Positions 1 to 7,589 are shown, counted from the first letter of the stretch. The stretch: DNA of 11,629 nucleotides from CAYSGX01 sp964518215 (GCA_964518215.1 CAZFFP010000094.1:1-11629); one strand, 5' to 3'. Notes: generated by a model not told the origin, from the letters alone. Numbers and translations: made by a program.

Positions 1-54
1 TACCATAAACGCGCACAGAAAAAACTTCAAAACAGTTCCGTTAAATAGCGGTTA

Positions 55-942
55 TTAATATTCCTTGAGCGATATCAAGGTTTTCCAGGCATCTTCAGCA
101 GCGCCTTGTTGCAAAAGATTTCTGATATGTATATGCAATACTTCCTGTTTTTTGTCAGAATTTGCTGAGTTGTTAATAGCTTCAAGAAGATTTTTATCAG
201 GTTGAAAATCAGAAGCATCGGGAATACTTTCTACGGAAGCCAATTCAGCCAAATCATTGCCCGTAAGCACTTTACTGAATTTTATTTTATCTGGCAGATT
301 ATCGAAACCTATTCCTATTTTATTTACCGGCTGATTCAATTGGAAAACAGCGCTGCCCGAAGCACGCACATAGTAGTTGTCTCCCATGCGCCCGCATAAA
401 TCAATTTTATGAGGGTCAATTTTACCTTTATCGTTAAGCACAGCTTTATGAAGATGCATCAGTTGCACTTCGCAAATAAACAAATTACCTGCCCCTCCTT
501 CATCGCCTAATTCAATAATCTGCTTCACTTTACATTCAAATTGAGCAGGCGATTCGGCAACCCGAAAAGGTTTAACGGTAACAGAGGGTAGGGGAGTGAA
601 TCCTGCTTTTTCAAACTCATTTACATCGCTTGGATATTCAATGCTTGCCAATGCCATTTGCCGCACCATATTATAACTCACTGCATTGATTACAACTTCG
701 CCTGTGGCTTTGATATTGTGATAAGTGTCTTTGGTAGAATTGTCGCGCACTCTGCGGTTCGATGAAAAAACCAAAGTGGGAGGCTTTGAACTATAAGCAT
801 TGAAAAAACTATAAGGAGCCAGATTGAGTAAGCCGTTTTCGTTCATGGTGCTTGCAAATGCAATAGGTCTTGGCGACACCGCACCCAACATGAATGCATG
901 AAAATCGGGAGTTGAAATATCTTTAGGGTCTATGGTTATCAT
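55..942 (-). CDS. Flavin reductase family protein (FMN-binding split barrel)
   Basis: This 295-residue protein belongs to the flavin reductase / FMN-binding split-barrel family, whose members bind FMN and reduce flavins with NAD(P)H or use the flavin in other redox reactions. The N-terminal half carries the typical pattern: an AVSPRPIAFAST segment at residues 21-32, NLAPYSFFNAYSSKPP at 40-55, and VAESPAQFECKV at 128-139, which is well conserved in Bacteroidota members. The last 50 residues are helical and polar, as in family members of about 290 residues. I chose the ATG at 940-942, giving MITIDPKDIS, because family members start there; the frame stays open to another start at 981, which would add 13 residues with no family likeness. 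The gene lies 75 bp downstream of the acyl-CoA dehydrogenase on the same strand, so the two may share a transcript. The substrate cannot be told from sequence. Confidence 0.88.
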   Translation of the reverse strand: MITIDPKDISTPDFHAFMLGAVSPRPIAFASTMNENGLLNLAPYSFFNAYSSKPPTLVFSSNRRVRDNSTKDTYHNIKATGEVVINAVSYNMVRQMALASIEYPSDVNEFEKAGFTPLPSVTVKPFRVAESPAQFECKVKQIIELGDEGGAGNLFICEVQLMHLHKAVLNDKGKIDPHKIDLCGRMGDNYYVRASGSAVFQLNQPVNKIGIGFDNLPDKIKFSKVLTGNDLAELASVESIPDASDFQPDKNLLEAINNSANSDKKQEVLHIHIRNLLQQGAAEDAWKTLISLKEY

Positions 943-1017
943 TGCAGTGAAAGATGCGGAATATAATTTTAGTTGAAACAAACAGAATACTTATTCATCA
1001 TTTAGTTTTAAACAATA

Positions 1018-2709
1018 TCAAACTGCGGCAGGAACTTTTTTACCGTTCAAACCCAAAACTTCCGAACTGTGCAACAGGCTTTCATTCATTTTATATTTCA
1101 GCCAGTAACCAAAAGCTTGAAAATAATTTTCATTGCTCAAATTGGTATTCAGGAAATTCAGCCAAAGCAAAGCAATAGAGAGTTCGGCTAAATAAAAAGC
1201 AACATCTCTCGAGGCAGATACTATTGCATCTTGCGAAGTTTGCGATTTCATGAAATCCGACAGTGTTTTGAATTTATTCGAAACCATTTCTTTTTGTTGT
1301 TTTAAATCCGGATGAGTGGTTTCGTTTAAGGTTTCCCGGGCAAATTCAACAAAAGCAGTCCATCCGTTTTCTTTTTCAATGGCACGCAACATATCGAGCG
1401 ATAACACATTAGTGGTGCCTTCCCAAATACTCAACACTTGTGCATCGCGTAGCATGGAAGGAATACCGCTGTCTTCTAGATAGCCCAAGCCACCAAACAT
1501 TTCAATATGTTCCGAAGCCGAAGCAATGGCATGTTTGGCAGTAAAAAGTTTGGCAACCGGAGTGAGTAGTCGCAGCAGCGCTTTTTCACTTTCGGTAGCC
1601 ATATTGGTTTCTTCTTTTCCTAAAATGCGGGTCATGAAGAAAGTGAGCAATGCATTGCTTTGATAAGTTATTTCGAGTTCGCGAAGATTTTTTTTGTAGA
1701 GCAAATGGTTGGCAATGGGTTGTCCGAAAGCTTCGCGTTCTGTAGCGTAAGCTTTACATAACGAATAAGCTCTGCGCATATACGATAAGGCGCTCACGGT
1801 ATTGTAGATGCGGGTAATATTGAAAAGCGTGGCAATGGTTCTCACGCCTTTGCCTTTTTCTCCAACCAATTTTGCTTTGGCTCCTGTAAGCAACAATTGA
1901 GCAGTAGGCAAAGCTTTGGTTCCTAATTTATCTTTCAATGCTTCTACTTCAATGCCGTTCAGGCTTCCGTCTTCATTTTTGATGCTCATATAAAATAGAG
2001 AGAGCGGAGCACGCTTGCCTTTTTCGGGTTGCTCGGTTGAAGCAAGTGTGAAAGCCATATCGGCAGTAATGGCAGAGGTGAACCATTTGTGTCCGTGCAA
2101 AACATAATCATCGCCATCGGGCGTTGCCAAAGTCATGGAACGCGAAACATCAGAGCCACCGGTGCGCTCGGTCATCCATTGTCCGCTGGTTTTAAATTCT
2201 GAAGGCACACGGGAAGTAAGTCCTTGATAGGCGGTATTTTTCAAAAAATCATTGCCATATATTTCAATGAGGCGTGCAGCGCCATCGCTCATTGCCAAAG
2301 GGCAGGTGTAAATGGCAGATGAAGCCGTAAACAAATACAGTTTGGTAAACTGATATAATCTTGAATGTTCAGCATATTTTCTTTCATAACCTATGGCAAC
2401 CAATCCTTCTTCGGCAGCAACTTTATCGAAGTTTTTCCAAGCCTGCGAAACAGTTATTTCATCTACTCTTTTGCCCCATGCGTTAAACTGAGTCAGTTGA
2501 GGCGGGTTTGTTTCCGCTTCTCTTGCCCACTCTACGTATGTAGTTGCTACTTTTTTTCCGAATTGTTCCAAATCAGTTTTTATTTCCTGAAGCATTTTTT
2601 CGGGCAGGAAAGTTTTCAGATAATCTTGCAAAAAAGTATCGGCAGTAAACTCGTTATGGAGCTTTGGCGGTTTTTGCAAAAAATTGAAATATGGGGTGTG
2701 TTGCGACAT
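1018..2709 (-). CDS. Acyl-CoA dehydrogenase family protein (long, AidB-like form)
   Basis: A 563-residue FAD-dependent acyl-CoA dehydrogenase, which would oxidise an acyl-CoA to the 2-enoyl-CoA and pass electrons to an electron-transfer flavoprotein. Visible landmarks are the FAD/substrate motif WMTERTGGSDVS at residues 178-189, GHKWFTS at 206-212, the C-terminal helical-domain signature YATEREAFGQPIANH at 321-335, MFGGLGYLEDSGIPSMLRDA at 404-423, and IWEGTTN at 428-434. E430 sits where the catalytic glutamate of medium-chain dehydrogenase (YEGTSQ) lies, so the enzyme is probably active. At 563 residues it is longer than the usual 380-400; the extra length and the IWEGTTN context fit the AidB / ACAD10-11-like branch. 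It starts with ATG at 2707-2709 and the next gene downstream is a flavin reductase. The acyl substrate is unknown. Confidence 0.93.
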   Translation of the reverse strand: MSQHTPYFNFLQKPPKLHNEFTADTFLQDYLKTFLPEKMLQEIKTDLEQFGKKVATTYVEWAREAETNPPQLTQFNAWGKRVDEITVSQAWKNFDKVAAEEGLVAIGYERKYAEHSRLYQFTKLYLFTASSAIYTCPLAMSDGAARLIEIYGNDFLKNTAYQGLTSRVPSEFKTSGQWMTERTGGSDVSRSMTLATPDGDDYVLHGHKWFTSAITADMAFTLASTEQPEKGKRAPLSLFYMSIKNEDGSLNGIEVEALKDKLGTKALPTAQLLLTGAKAKLVGEKGKGVRTIATLFNITRIYNTVSALSYMRRAYSLCKAYATEREAFGQPIANHLLYKKNLRELEITYQSNALLTFFMTRILGKEETNMATESEKALLRLLTPVAKLFTAKHAIASASEHIEMFGGLGYLEDSGIPSMLRDAQVLSIWEGTTNVLSLDMLRAIEKENGWTAFVEFARETLNETTHPDLKQQKEMVSNKFKTLSDFMKSQTSQDAIVSASRDVAFYLAELSIALLWLNFLNTNLSNENYFQAFGYWLKYKMNESLLHSSEVLGLNGKKVPAAV

Positions 2710-2782
2710 GGGAATGTTTTTGCTAAGTTACTTCTTACGTGATAAACTAATAAGCACCAGCTTCGGTTATATGAATTTTTCT

Positions 2783-2816
2783 ATTATAGTGGAAATATTT
2801 CCATTACAGTGGAAAT
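2783..2816. repeat. Two direct copies of ATTAyAGTGGAAAT with a nested 14-bp palindrome
   Basis: ATTATAGTGGAAAT (2783-2796) is followed after 6 bp by ATTACAGTGGAAAT (2803-2816), so the copies are 20 bp apart, about two helical turns, and differ at one base. Between and overlapping them lies the perfect palindrome TGGAAATATTTCCA at 2790-2803. Such an arrangement could be a protein-binding site upstream of the acyl-CoA dehydrogenase gene (start 2709), or the end of a repeat element. The repeats are plain in the sequence; the function is inference. Confidence 0.6.
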
Positions 2817-2817
2817 T

Positions 2818-3012
2818 TTAATGGTTTTCCGCCACCGCTCACCTCTGGCGAGTGGTATTTCAGCCAGCCTCCGGCTATTTCAAACGCGGGAAAAAAATCA
2901 ACACAAGCATTACATCCGCATTATCCGTGATTCTGACAATTACTTAGTTCATTACAGGATTACAAATCCTTGGCTCTTGGGTTCGGAATTCGGAAATCCC
3001 GAGCAGCGGGGT
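2818..3012. repeat. Hairpin-rich intergenic segment bounded by 10-bp direct repeats (REP- or MITE-like)
   Basis: This 195-bp segment lies between two copies of AGTGGAAATT (2808-2817 and 3013-3022). It contains several short inverted repeats: CCACCGC/GCG-A-GTGG at 2832-2855 (7 bp with one bulge), AGCCTCCGGCT at 2866-2876, AGGATTACAAATCCT at 2956-2970 (6-bp stems, 3-base loop), an imperfect dyad round GGAATTC at about 2981-3000, and CCCGAGCAGCGGG at 2998-3010. Hairpins of the GGATTnnnAATCC kind are, in my recollection, common in intergenic repeats of Bacteroidota. There is no transposase and no convincing gene. It could be a non-autonomous repeat unit, or partly serve as a terminator region for the leucine-rich repeat gene that ends at 3021. 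Confidence 0.45.
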
Positions 3013-3021
3013 AGTGGAAAT
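3013..3021 (+). repeat. Inverted repeat AGTGGAAAT, left copy
   Basis: This copy abuts the stop codon of the leucine-rich repeat gene (TAA on the minus strand, 3021-3023). Its inverted partner ATTTCCACT lies at 3896-3904, on the other side of the gene. Allowing one gap the match extends inward, AGTGGAAATTAATA against AGTGGAAATAATA. Two further direct copies lie at 2788-2796 and 2808-2816. Confidence 0.45.
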
Positions 3022-3845
3022 TAATAATACACTTTCCAATTTGGGTTATTTTTTGAATGATTCAAAAGTTTTTCAAACTCCTCGTCAGGCAAAAATGGAC
3101 TACCGGGCGTAACCAATAAAAACATTTTTTCTAAATTCAATAAAGATTCTGGAATAAGTTTTATTGATGTATAATTAATGCTTAATGTTCTTAAATTATT
3201 CAGCTTACTTCCTATATTCTCAGGTAAAAAAGTTATTTCACTACTTGCTATATCAAGATTAATCAAACTTTTAATTTTCAAAATTTGATGTGGCAATGAA
3301 TCAAACTTACTTTTTAAAATTGATAATAGTAAAAGACTATCTAACTCCTCTATACAATCAGGAATTTGTGAGAGATAATTTGAGCCTATTCGCAATACTT
3401 TCAGTTTCTTCAACTGACAAACACAATCAGGAATATTGCTAATTCTATTAATGCTCAAATCAAGTTCCTCAAGATTTAATAAACTACAAATCTGTAATGG
3501 AAAATGGTTAAGATTATTCATGGTTAAATGCAAAATCTTCATTTTTTTTAAATTTTCGAAGCCGGCAGGCAAAGTATCTATCGCATGTTTTGAAAAATAT
3601 AACTGCTCAATATTCCTGAATAATAAAATTTCTTCAGGTATTGAACTGAATTGCACAGCATTTTTATCTAAATGGTTGTGTGATAAAATCAGTTTCTCTA
3701 CACCCAAAGTGTCTTTAATAGCATCATCCATGCTCCAATATGCTTTTAGAGGACTATCTTCTTGAGAAAGACTATATAAGTATGATTGAGAGAATACGCC
3801 CAATCCAAATACAAGTTGGATGAATATGCAGTAAATGTATTTCAT
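3021..3845 (-). CDS. Secreted leucine-rich repeat protein
   Basis: A 274-residue protein with a short Sec signal peptide (MKYIYCIFIQLVFGLGVFSQ, cleavage likely near residue 19 or 20) followed by about eight leucine-rich repeats of 23 residues covering roughly residues 49-241. The units follow LxxLxLxxNxLxxIPxxIxxLxx; clear examples start at 103 (MKILHL), 126 (LEELDL), 149 (LKVLRI), 195 (LINLDI) and 218 (LRTLSI). This is the bacterial IP-type repeat, which forms a curved solenoid for binding proteins or glycans; no enzyme domain or C-terminal sorting domain is present. The start is ATG at 3843-3845. The gene is much more AT-rich (sampled lines give 18-30% GC) than its neighbours (about 45% in a sampled line of the FG-GAP gene), suggesting recent acquisition. 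It is divergent from the FG-GAP gene. Its ligand is unknown. Confidence 0.85.
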   Translation of the reverse strand: MKYIYCIFIQLVFGLGVFSQSYLYSLSQEDSPLKAYWSMDDAIKDTLGVEKLILSHNHLDKNAVQFSSIPEEILLFRNIEQLYFSKHAIDTLPAGFENLKKMKILHLTMNNLNHFPLQICSLLNLEELDLSINRISNIPDCVCQLKKLKVLRIGSNYLSQIPDCIEELDSLLLLSILKSKFDSLPHQILKIKSLINLDIASSEITFLPENIGSKLNNLRTLSINYTSIKLIPESLLNLEKMFLLVTPGSPFLPDEEFEKLLNHSKNNPNWKVYY

Positions 3846-3895
3846 AATTAAAAAACTTCATTTTGTCTTAAAACGGCTTGATTAGTAATGATATT

Positions 3896-3904
3896 ATTTC
3901 CACT
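3896..3904 (-). repeat. Inverted repeat AGTGGAAAT, right copy
   Basis: ATTTCCACT here is the exact reverse complement of the word at 3013-3021. It lies 51 bp upstream of the start of the leucine-rich repeat gene, so the pair encloses that gene and its immediate 5' region. It may bound a mobile or repeat-flanked unit, or be a coincidence of short words. Confidence 0.4.
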
Positions 3905-4061
3905 TTCATCTATTGCTTTTTTATTTGACCTCTCGAACCAAAACCTTCATTATATAATCTTGGAATTCCAGTCCCGCTTGCACACGCGTTTCGTTTGCGT
4001 CCATTTTACTGGTAGCCTCAGTTCAATCCCCTACTGGCAAAGTTTGTAGCCCGATAATGAT
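3905..4061. repeat. Repeat-like intergenic sequence between divergent genes
   Basis: This non-coding stretch, part of the 216 bp between the divergent leucine-rich repeat and FG-GAP genes, is richer in GC than the gene to its left. It holds the perfect palindrome TGGAATTCCA (3961-3970), the word CGCGTTTCGTTTGCG (about 3985-3999, ends complementary), and an imperfect RNA-type stem ACTGGTAG/CTACTGG (about 4009-4037, with two G-U pairs). On the minus strand only very short open frames are seen. The texture resembles intergenic repeats of Bacteroidota, but I cannot show a second copy in this window. Promoters for both divergent genes should lie here or just beside it; I could not pick out a clear TTG-n19-TAnnTTTG pair. 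Confidence 0.35.
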
Positions 4062-7000
4062 TTGAGCAATAATAACCTTTTTCATTTTTCTTATTTTTAT
4101 GCAATACAGTTTCTTTATTTCAAATTTCTAAGTATTCATTCCATCAATCGAAATATAATCGTTGTTTGCTTTATAAAAGTATTTTGCTTTGCATTTTTTC
4201 AAAGCAGTCATGCCCAACTTTTCGACATCGTTCCCGCCTCATATTCGGGCATTCATTTCAGAAGTAATAAAACTATGGACAACACGCCCTATGAAGGATG
4301 CGGTGTGGGCGTAGCCGATTTTAATAATGACGGGCTTCAGGATGTTTTTTTCGTGGGCGATTCCGTTTTTGCATTGTATAAAAATCTTGGCAACCTGAAA
4401 TTTCAAAATGTTATTGCTACTTCGGGAATCCGAATTGAAACCGGAGCACATACCATATCTATTGCCGACATCAATAACGATGGTTTGCCCGATATTGTCA
4501 TCGGTTTTTCAAATGCGTTTCATTGGGAAGACACCACGCATATCAGAATTTATTTCAACACCGGAAATTTTACTTTTCAGGAACAAAATCATCGCTTCAA
4601 AATAAACTCGCGTCTGCCTCAGATTTCGCGCATCAACCTTGTGGATGTAAACCATGATGGGCATCTCGATTTTATTATTCATCATTGGAATGGCGATGAT
4701 GTTTCTTCTTATGGCGCATTGCTCAACAATACAAAAGGCAAAGATGAGCCGACTGAAAACCTGTATTACGACAAGCTGTTTGTTTTCGAAAATGGAAAAT
4801 ATATTGACAAAACGAGAGAATATAATTTCCGGGTCAAAACTCCGGTGCATACGGCTTTCAACTCGCTTGCAACAGACATTAATGCTGACGGATGGACGGA
4901 TATAGTGGTTGCCAACGATTTCGATACGCCCGATTTGATTTACATCAATAAAGAAGGGAAAAAATTTGAAGAGCAGCGCGAAAAGTTTTTTAAGGTTACT
5001 TCATTTTACAGCATGGGCAGCGATGTTGCTGATATTAATAATGATGGGCTGCTTGATTTTGTTACCTGCGATATGCGCCCTGTAGGGAATTTCCGAAGCA
5101 AAACCATTCGCTACGAAACGTCATACACGTGGCAACATCTGTATCACGACAAAGTGAATTTTATTGCCGACCAATCGGTGCGCAATACTTTGCAACTCAA
5201 TAATGGCAATGGCACATTCAGCGAAATAGGGCAATATGCGGGCATTGATGCTACGGAATGGAGTTGGTCTCCACTGTTGGCTGATTTCGACAATGACGGA
5301 TTCAAAGATTTGTTTATCAGCAATGGCGTGTGGCACGACAGAGCATATCAATACGATTTTATTCATCTCATGGATTCGTTCAGAAATTTACCCGAGCCGG
5401 TGAATTTTTATGAAATGTTTCAGCACGACACTCTGATTCCCGAACACTTCAAAAACTATATTTTTAAAAACAATGGCGATTTTACTTTCAGCAACAAACA
5501 AACGGAATGGGGTTTTGAAAAACCTATTGACTCTCGGGGCGCAGCCTATGCCGATTTCGACAACGATGGCGATTTGGATATTGTGGTGAATAACAGCAAC
5601 GGCATTTCATTCATTTATCGAAACAATTCAGAAAAAATTAATCCTCAGAATTTTTTGCGTGTGGCGCTAAAACACGAAAACAATCTTCCGGTGTTTCATT
5701 CCACCGTTACTATTTTTTACGACAACGGAAAAATGCAATTTTCAGAAATGAATCCTATTCGGGGTTTTTATTCCACCAGCGAAGCCATGCTGCATTTCGG
5801 TTTGGGAACAACGCAAAAAGTTGATTCATTGATAGTGCGCTGGAACGATGGAAAAATTCAGAAAATTAATGCGCCCGAAATCAATAAAACCATTATGCTG
5901 CTGCATCAAAATGCCTTAACAGAATCGAATGTAAAAAAGCCCATTACAAAAACAATTTTTGAACCAAGCGCACTCATCAATTTCAAACATCAACAGGATG
6001 ACTGGACAGATTTTTTAATCAACCCGTTGCTGCCCAATCAATATTCGCAATTAGGACCTGCCATTGCCTGTGGCGATTTGAATGGCAATGGAAAAGATGA
6101 TTTCATTACAGGCGGCTCGCAAAATGAGCTTGCTTATATATTTTTTGCCGAAGATTCCGGAGGTTTCAGAAAGGAAAATTTTCTTTCCGAAGAAAAAAAA
6201 TATAACGACATGGGCATCTTGCTTTTCGATATTGATAATGACGGAGACCTTGATTTGTATATGGCTTCGGGCGGTTATCGTTTTCCCGAAGGGCATCAAA
6301 ATTTGAAGCACCGTTTGTATCTCAACGATGGAAATGGAAATTTTTCGGCTGCTGACAATCTGCCTGCAATTTTTGCTTCAGCATCATCTGTTACTGCCTG
6401 CGATTTTGACAAAGACGGCTTCACCGATTTGTTTGTGGGCGGAAGAGTTACATCGCATGAATATCCGCTGCCGCCTAAAAGTTATTTGCTGAAAAATATG
6501 GGAGGAAAATTAGTTGATGTTACCGATGATGTTGTGCCAGAACTCAGAAACATAGGCATGGTTACGGCTTCGCTGTGGACCGATTTTGATGATGACGGTT
6601 GGTTCGATTTAATCGTGGTGGGCGAGTATATGCAGCCCGAATTTTTTCGCAATAACGGCAAAGGAAATTTGGAGCGCGTAACCGATAAACTCAGTTTCGG
6701 GCAATCGCTTAAAGGTTTCTGGAACAGCATTACCGGGGTTGATATTGACAACGATGGCGACACCGATTACATTTTAGGCAATCTGGGCGAAAACACCCGA
6801 TGGAAAGCCACACCAACACAACCGCTTGAAATTTTTGCGGCAGATTTTGATGCTAATGGTTCGTTAGATATTATTGCTACTTATCGTGAAAATGGCAAGC
6901 GCTATCCTACCAAGCCGCTCGATGTTTACAAAACCCGCATCAGCGGATTGGCAAAAATATATTACAAGTATGCCATGTTTGGCAATGCCACTATTGAAGA

Positions 7001-7589
7001 TATGTTCGGCAAGGAAAAAGTGGAAAAGGCTTTCAGGCTCGAAGCGCACGAAACCGCTTCGGGTATTTTGCTCAATGAAGGCAATGGCAAATTCACTTTC
7101 AAAAAGTTTCCGGCACAAGCGCAGTGGTCGCCCGTGTTTGGTTTACATGCCGATGATTTTGACGGTGATGGTTTTGCCGATGTGTTGTTGACGGGTAATT
7201 TTCATCATCCCGAAATTGAGCGGGGCAAATACACAGCTTTAAATGGTTTGTTTCTGAAAGGAAACGGACTCGGTGATTTTTTGGTTTTGAATAGTTCCGA
7301 AAGCGGGTTTTTGGTAAAAGGCGATGCGCGGGCTTTGTCGTTGTTCCGTCTGGGCAAAGAAATATTAGTTCTTGCTTCGCAAAACAGCGATTCACTGAAA
7401 TGCTTTACCTATCATCCGCCATCTTATGGTTTTGAAATGATTCCCTTTCCGAAAGGGAAAAACATTGCTTTTGTTCGTCTTCCGATTGGCGCATCAAGAA
7501 AATATGAACGCTATTTGGGCAGCGGATATTTATCGCAGTCGGGTGGGTTTATACTTAAAAAGGAATCGGAATCCGTTGATTTTCAATAG
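4062..7589 (+). CDS. Large exported FG-GAP/VCBS repeat protein with central ASPIC/UnbV domain
   Basis: An 1175-residue exported protein of the CRTAC1-like FG-GAP/VCBS family common in Bacteroidota, probably cell-surface or periplasmic and binding calcium. Seven DxDxDG-type loops begin at about residues 86, 136, 195, 272, 324, 408 and 498; an ASPIC/UnbV domain follows at about 530-612; seven more loops begin at about 672, 723, 781, 841, 894, 928 and 1032. This fits two seven-bladed beta-propellers either side of the ASPIC domain. A signal peptide core (IIVVCFIKVFCFAFF, residues 32-46) leads to a likely cleavage at SHA51-Q52. There is no ATG upstream of it in frame: the only common start is TTG at 4062, which gives an N-region of 31 residues, longer than usual. 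Initiation at a rarer codon nearer residues 25-31 (ATT, ATC, ATA) is possible. No C-terminal sorting domain is recognisable. No susCD genes are adjacent; substrate unknown. Confidence 0.88.
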   Translation: MSNNNLFHFSYFYAIQFLYFKFLSIHSINRNIIVVCFIKVFCFAFFQSSHAQLFDIVPASYSGIHFRSNKTMDNTPYEGCGVGVADFNNDGLQDVFFVGDSVFALYKNLGNLKFQNVIATSGIRIETGAHTISIADINNDGLPDIVIGFSNAFHWEDTTHIRIYFNTGNFTFQEQNHRFKINSRLPQISRINLVDVNHDGHLDFIIHHWNGDDVSSYGALLNNTKGKDEPTENLYYDKLFVFENGKYIDKTREYNFRVKTPVHTAFNSLATDINADGWTDIVVANDFDTPDLIYINKEGKKFEEQREKFFKVTSFYSMGSDVADINNDGLLDFVTCDMRPVGNFRSKTIRYETSYTWQHLYHDKVNFIADQSVRNTLQLNNGNGTFSEIGQYAGIDATEWSWSPLLADFDNDGFKDLFISNGVWHDRAYQYDFIHLMDSFRNLPEPVNFYEMFQHDTLIPEHFKNYIFKNNGDFTFSNKQTEWGFEKPIDSRGAAYADFDNDGDLDIVVNNSNGISFIYRNNSEKINPQNFLRVALKHENNLPVFHSTVTIFYDNGKMQFSEMNPIRGFYSTSEAMLHFGLGTTQKVDSLIVRWNDGKIQKINAPEINKTIMLLHQNALTESNVKKPITKTIFEPSALINFKHQQDDWTDFLINPLLPNQYSQLGPAIACGDLNGNGKDDFITGGSQNELAYIFFAEDSGGFRKENFLSEEKKYNDMGILLFDIDNDGDLDLYMASGGYRFPEGHQNLKHRLYLNDGNGNFSAADNLPAIFASASSVTACDFDKDGFTDLFVGGRVTSHEYPLPPKSYLLKNMGGKLVDVTDDVVPELRNIGMVTASLWTDFDDDGWFDLIVVGEYMQPEFFRNNGKGNLERVTDKLSFGQSLKGFWNSITGVDIDNDGDTDYILGNLGENTRWKATPTQPLEIFAADFDANGSLDIIATYRENGKRYPTKPLDVYKTRISGLAKIYYKYAMFGNATIEDMFGKEKVEKAFRLEAHETASGILLNEGNGKFTFKKFPAQAQWSPVFGLHADDFDGDGFADVLLTGNFHHPEIERGKYTALNGLFLKGNGLGDFLVLNSSESGFLVKGDARALSLFRLGKEILVLASQNSDSLKCFTYHPPSYGFEMIPFPKGKNIAFVRLPIGASRKYERYLGSGYLSQSGGFILKKESESVDFQ
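7441..7459 (+). repeat. Perfect inverted repeat inside the FG-GAP gene
   Basis: TTCCCTTTC, one base, then GAAAGGGAA: 9-bp arms with a one-base centre, so in RNA an 8-bp stem with a 3-base loop. It lies in frame, coding for part of IPFPKGKN, about 130 bp before the stop codon. The mRNA hairpin may stabilise or attenuate the 3' end, or may simply reflect codon choice. Confidence 0.5.

Noticed and set aside
1..54. Possible ATG of a further minus-strand gene at 4-6
   Set aside because: Only two codons would be inside the window; no promoter or ribosome site could be judged. The rest of this stretch shows nothing clear.
2723..2730. TAACTTAG (minus strand) as a -7 element for the acyl-CoA dehydrogenase gene
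   Set aside because: One mismatch to TAnnTTTG and no TTG about 19 bp upstream; too weak to list.
2783..2816. Start of a CRISPR array
   Set aside because: Only two repeat copies with a 6-bp gap, no spacers of 30 bp and no cas genes.
2809..3024. Open frame of 71 codons on the plus strand across the hairpin-rich segment
   Set aside because: Its composition follows the palindromes, there is no recognisable domain, and it ends on the repeat word; not a convincing gene.
7099..7395. Open frame of 98 codons on the minus strand within the FG-GAP gene
   Set aside because: Shadow of a strongly supported plus-strand gene; low-complexity H/N/R-rich product with no domain.
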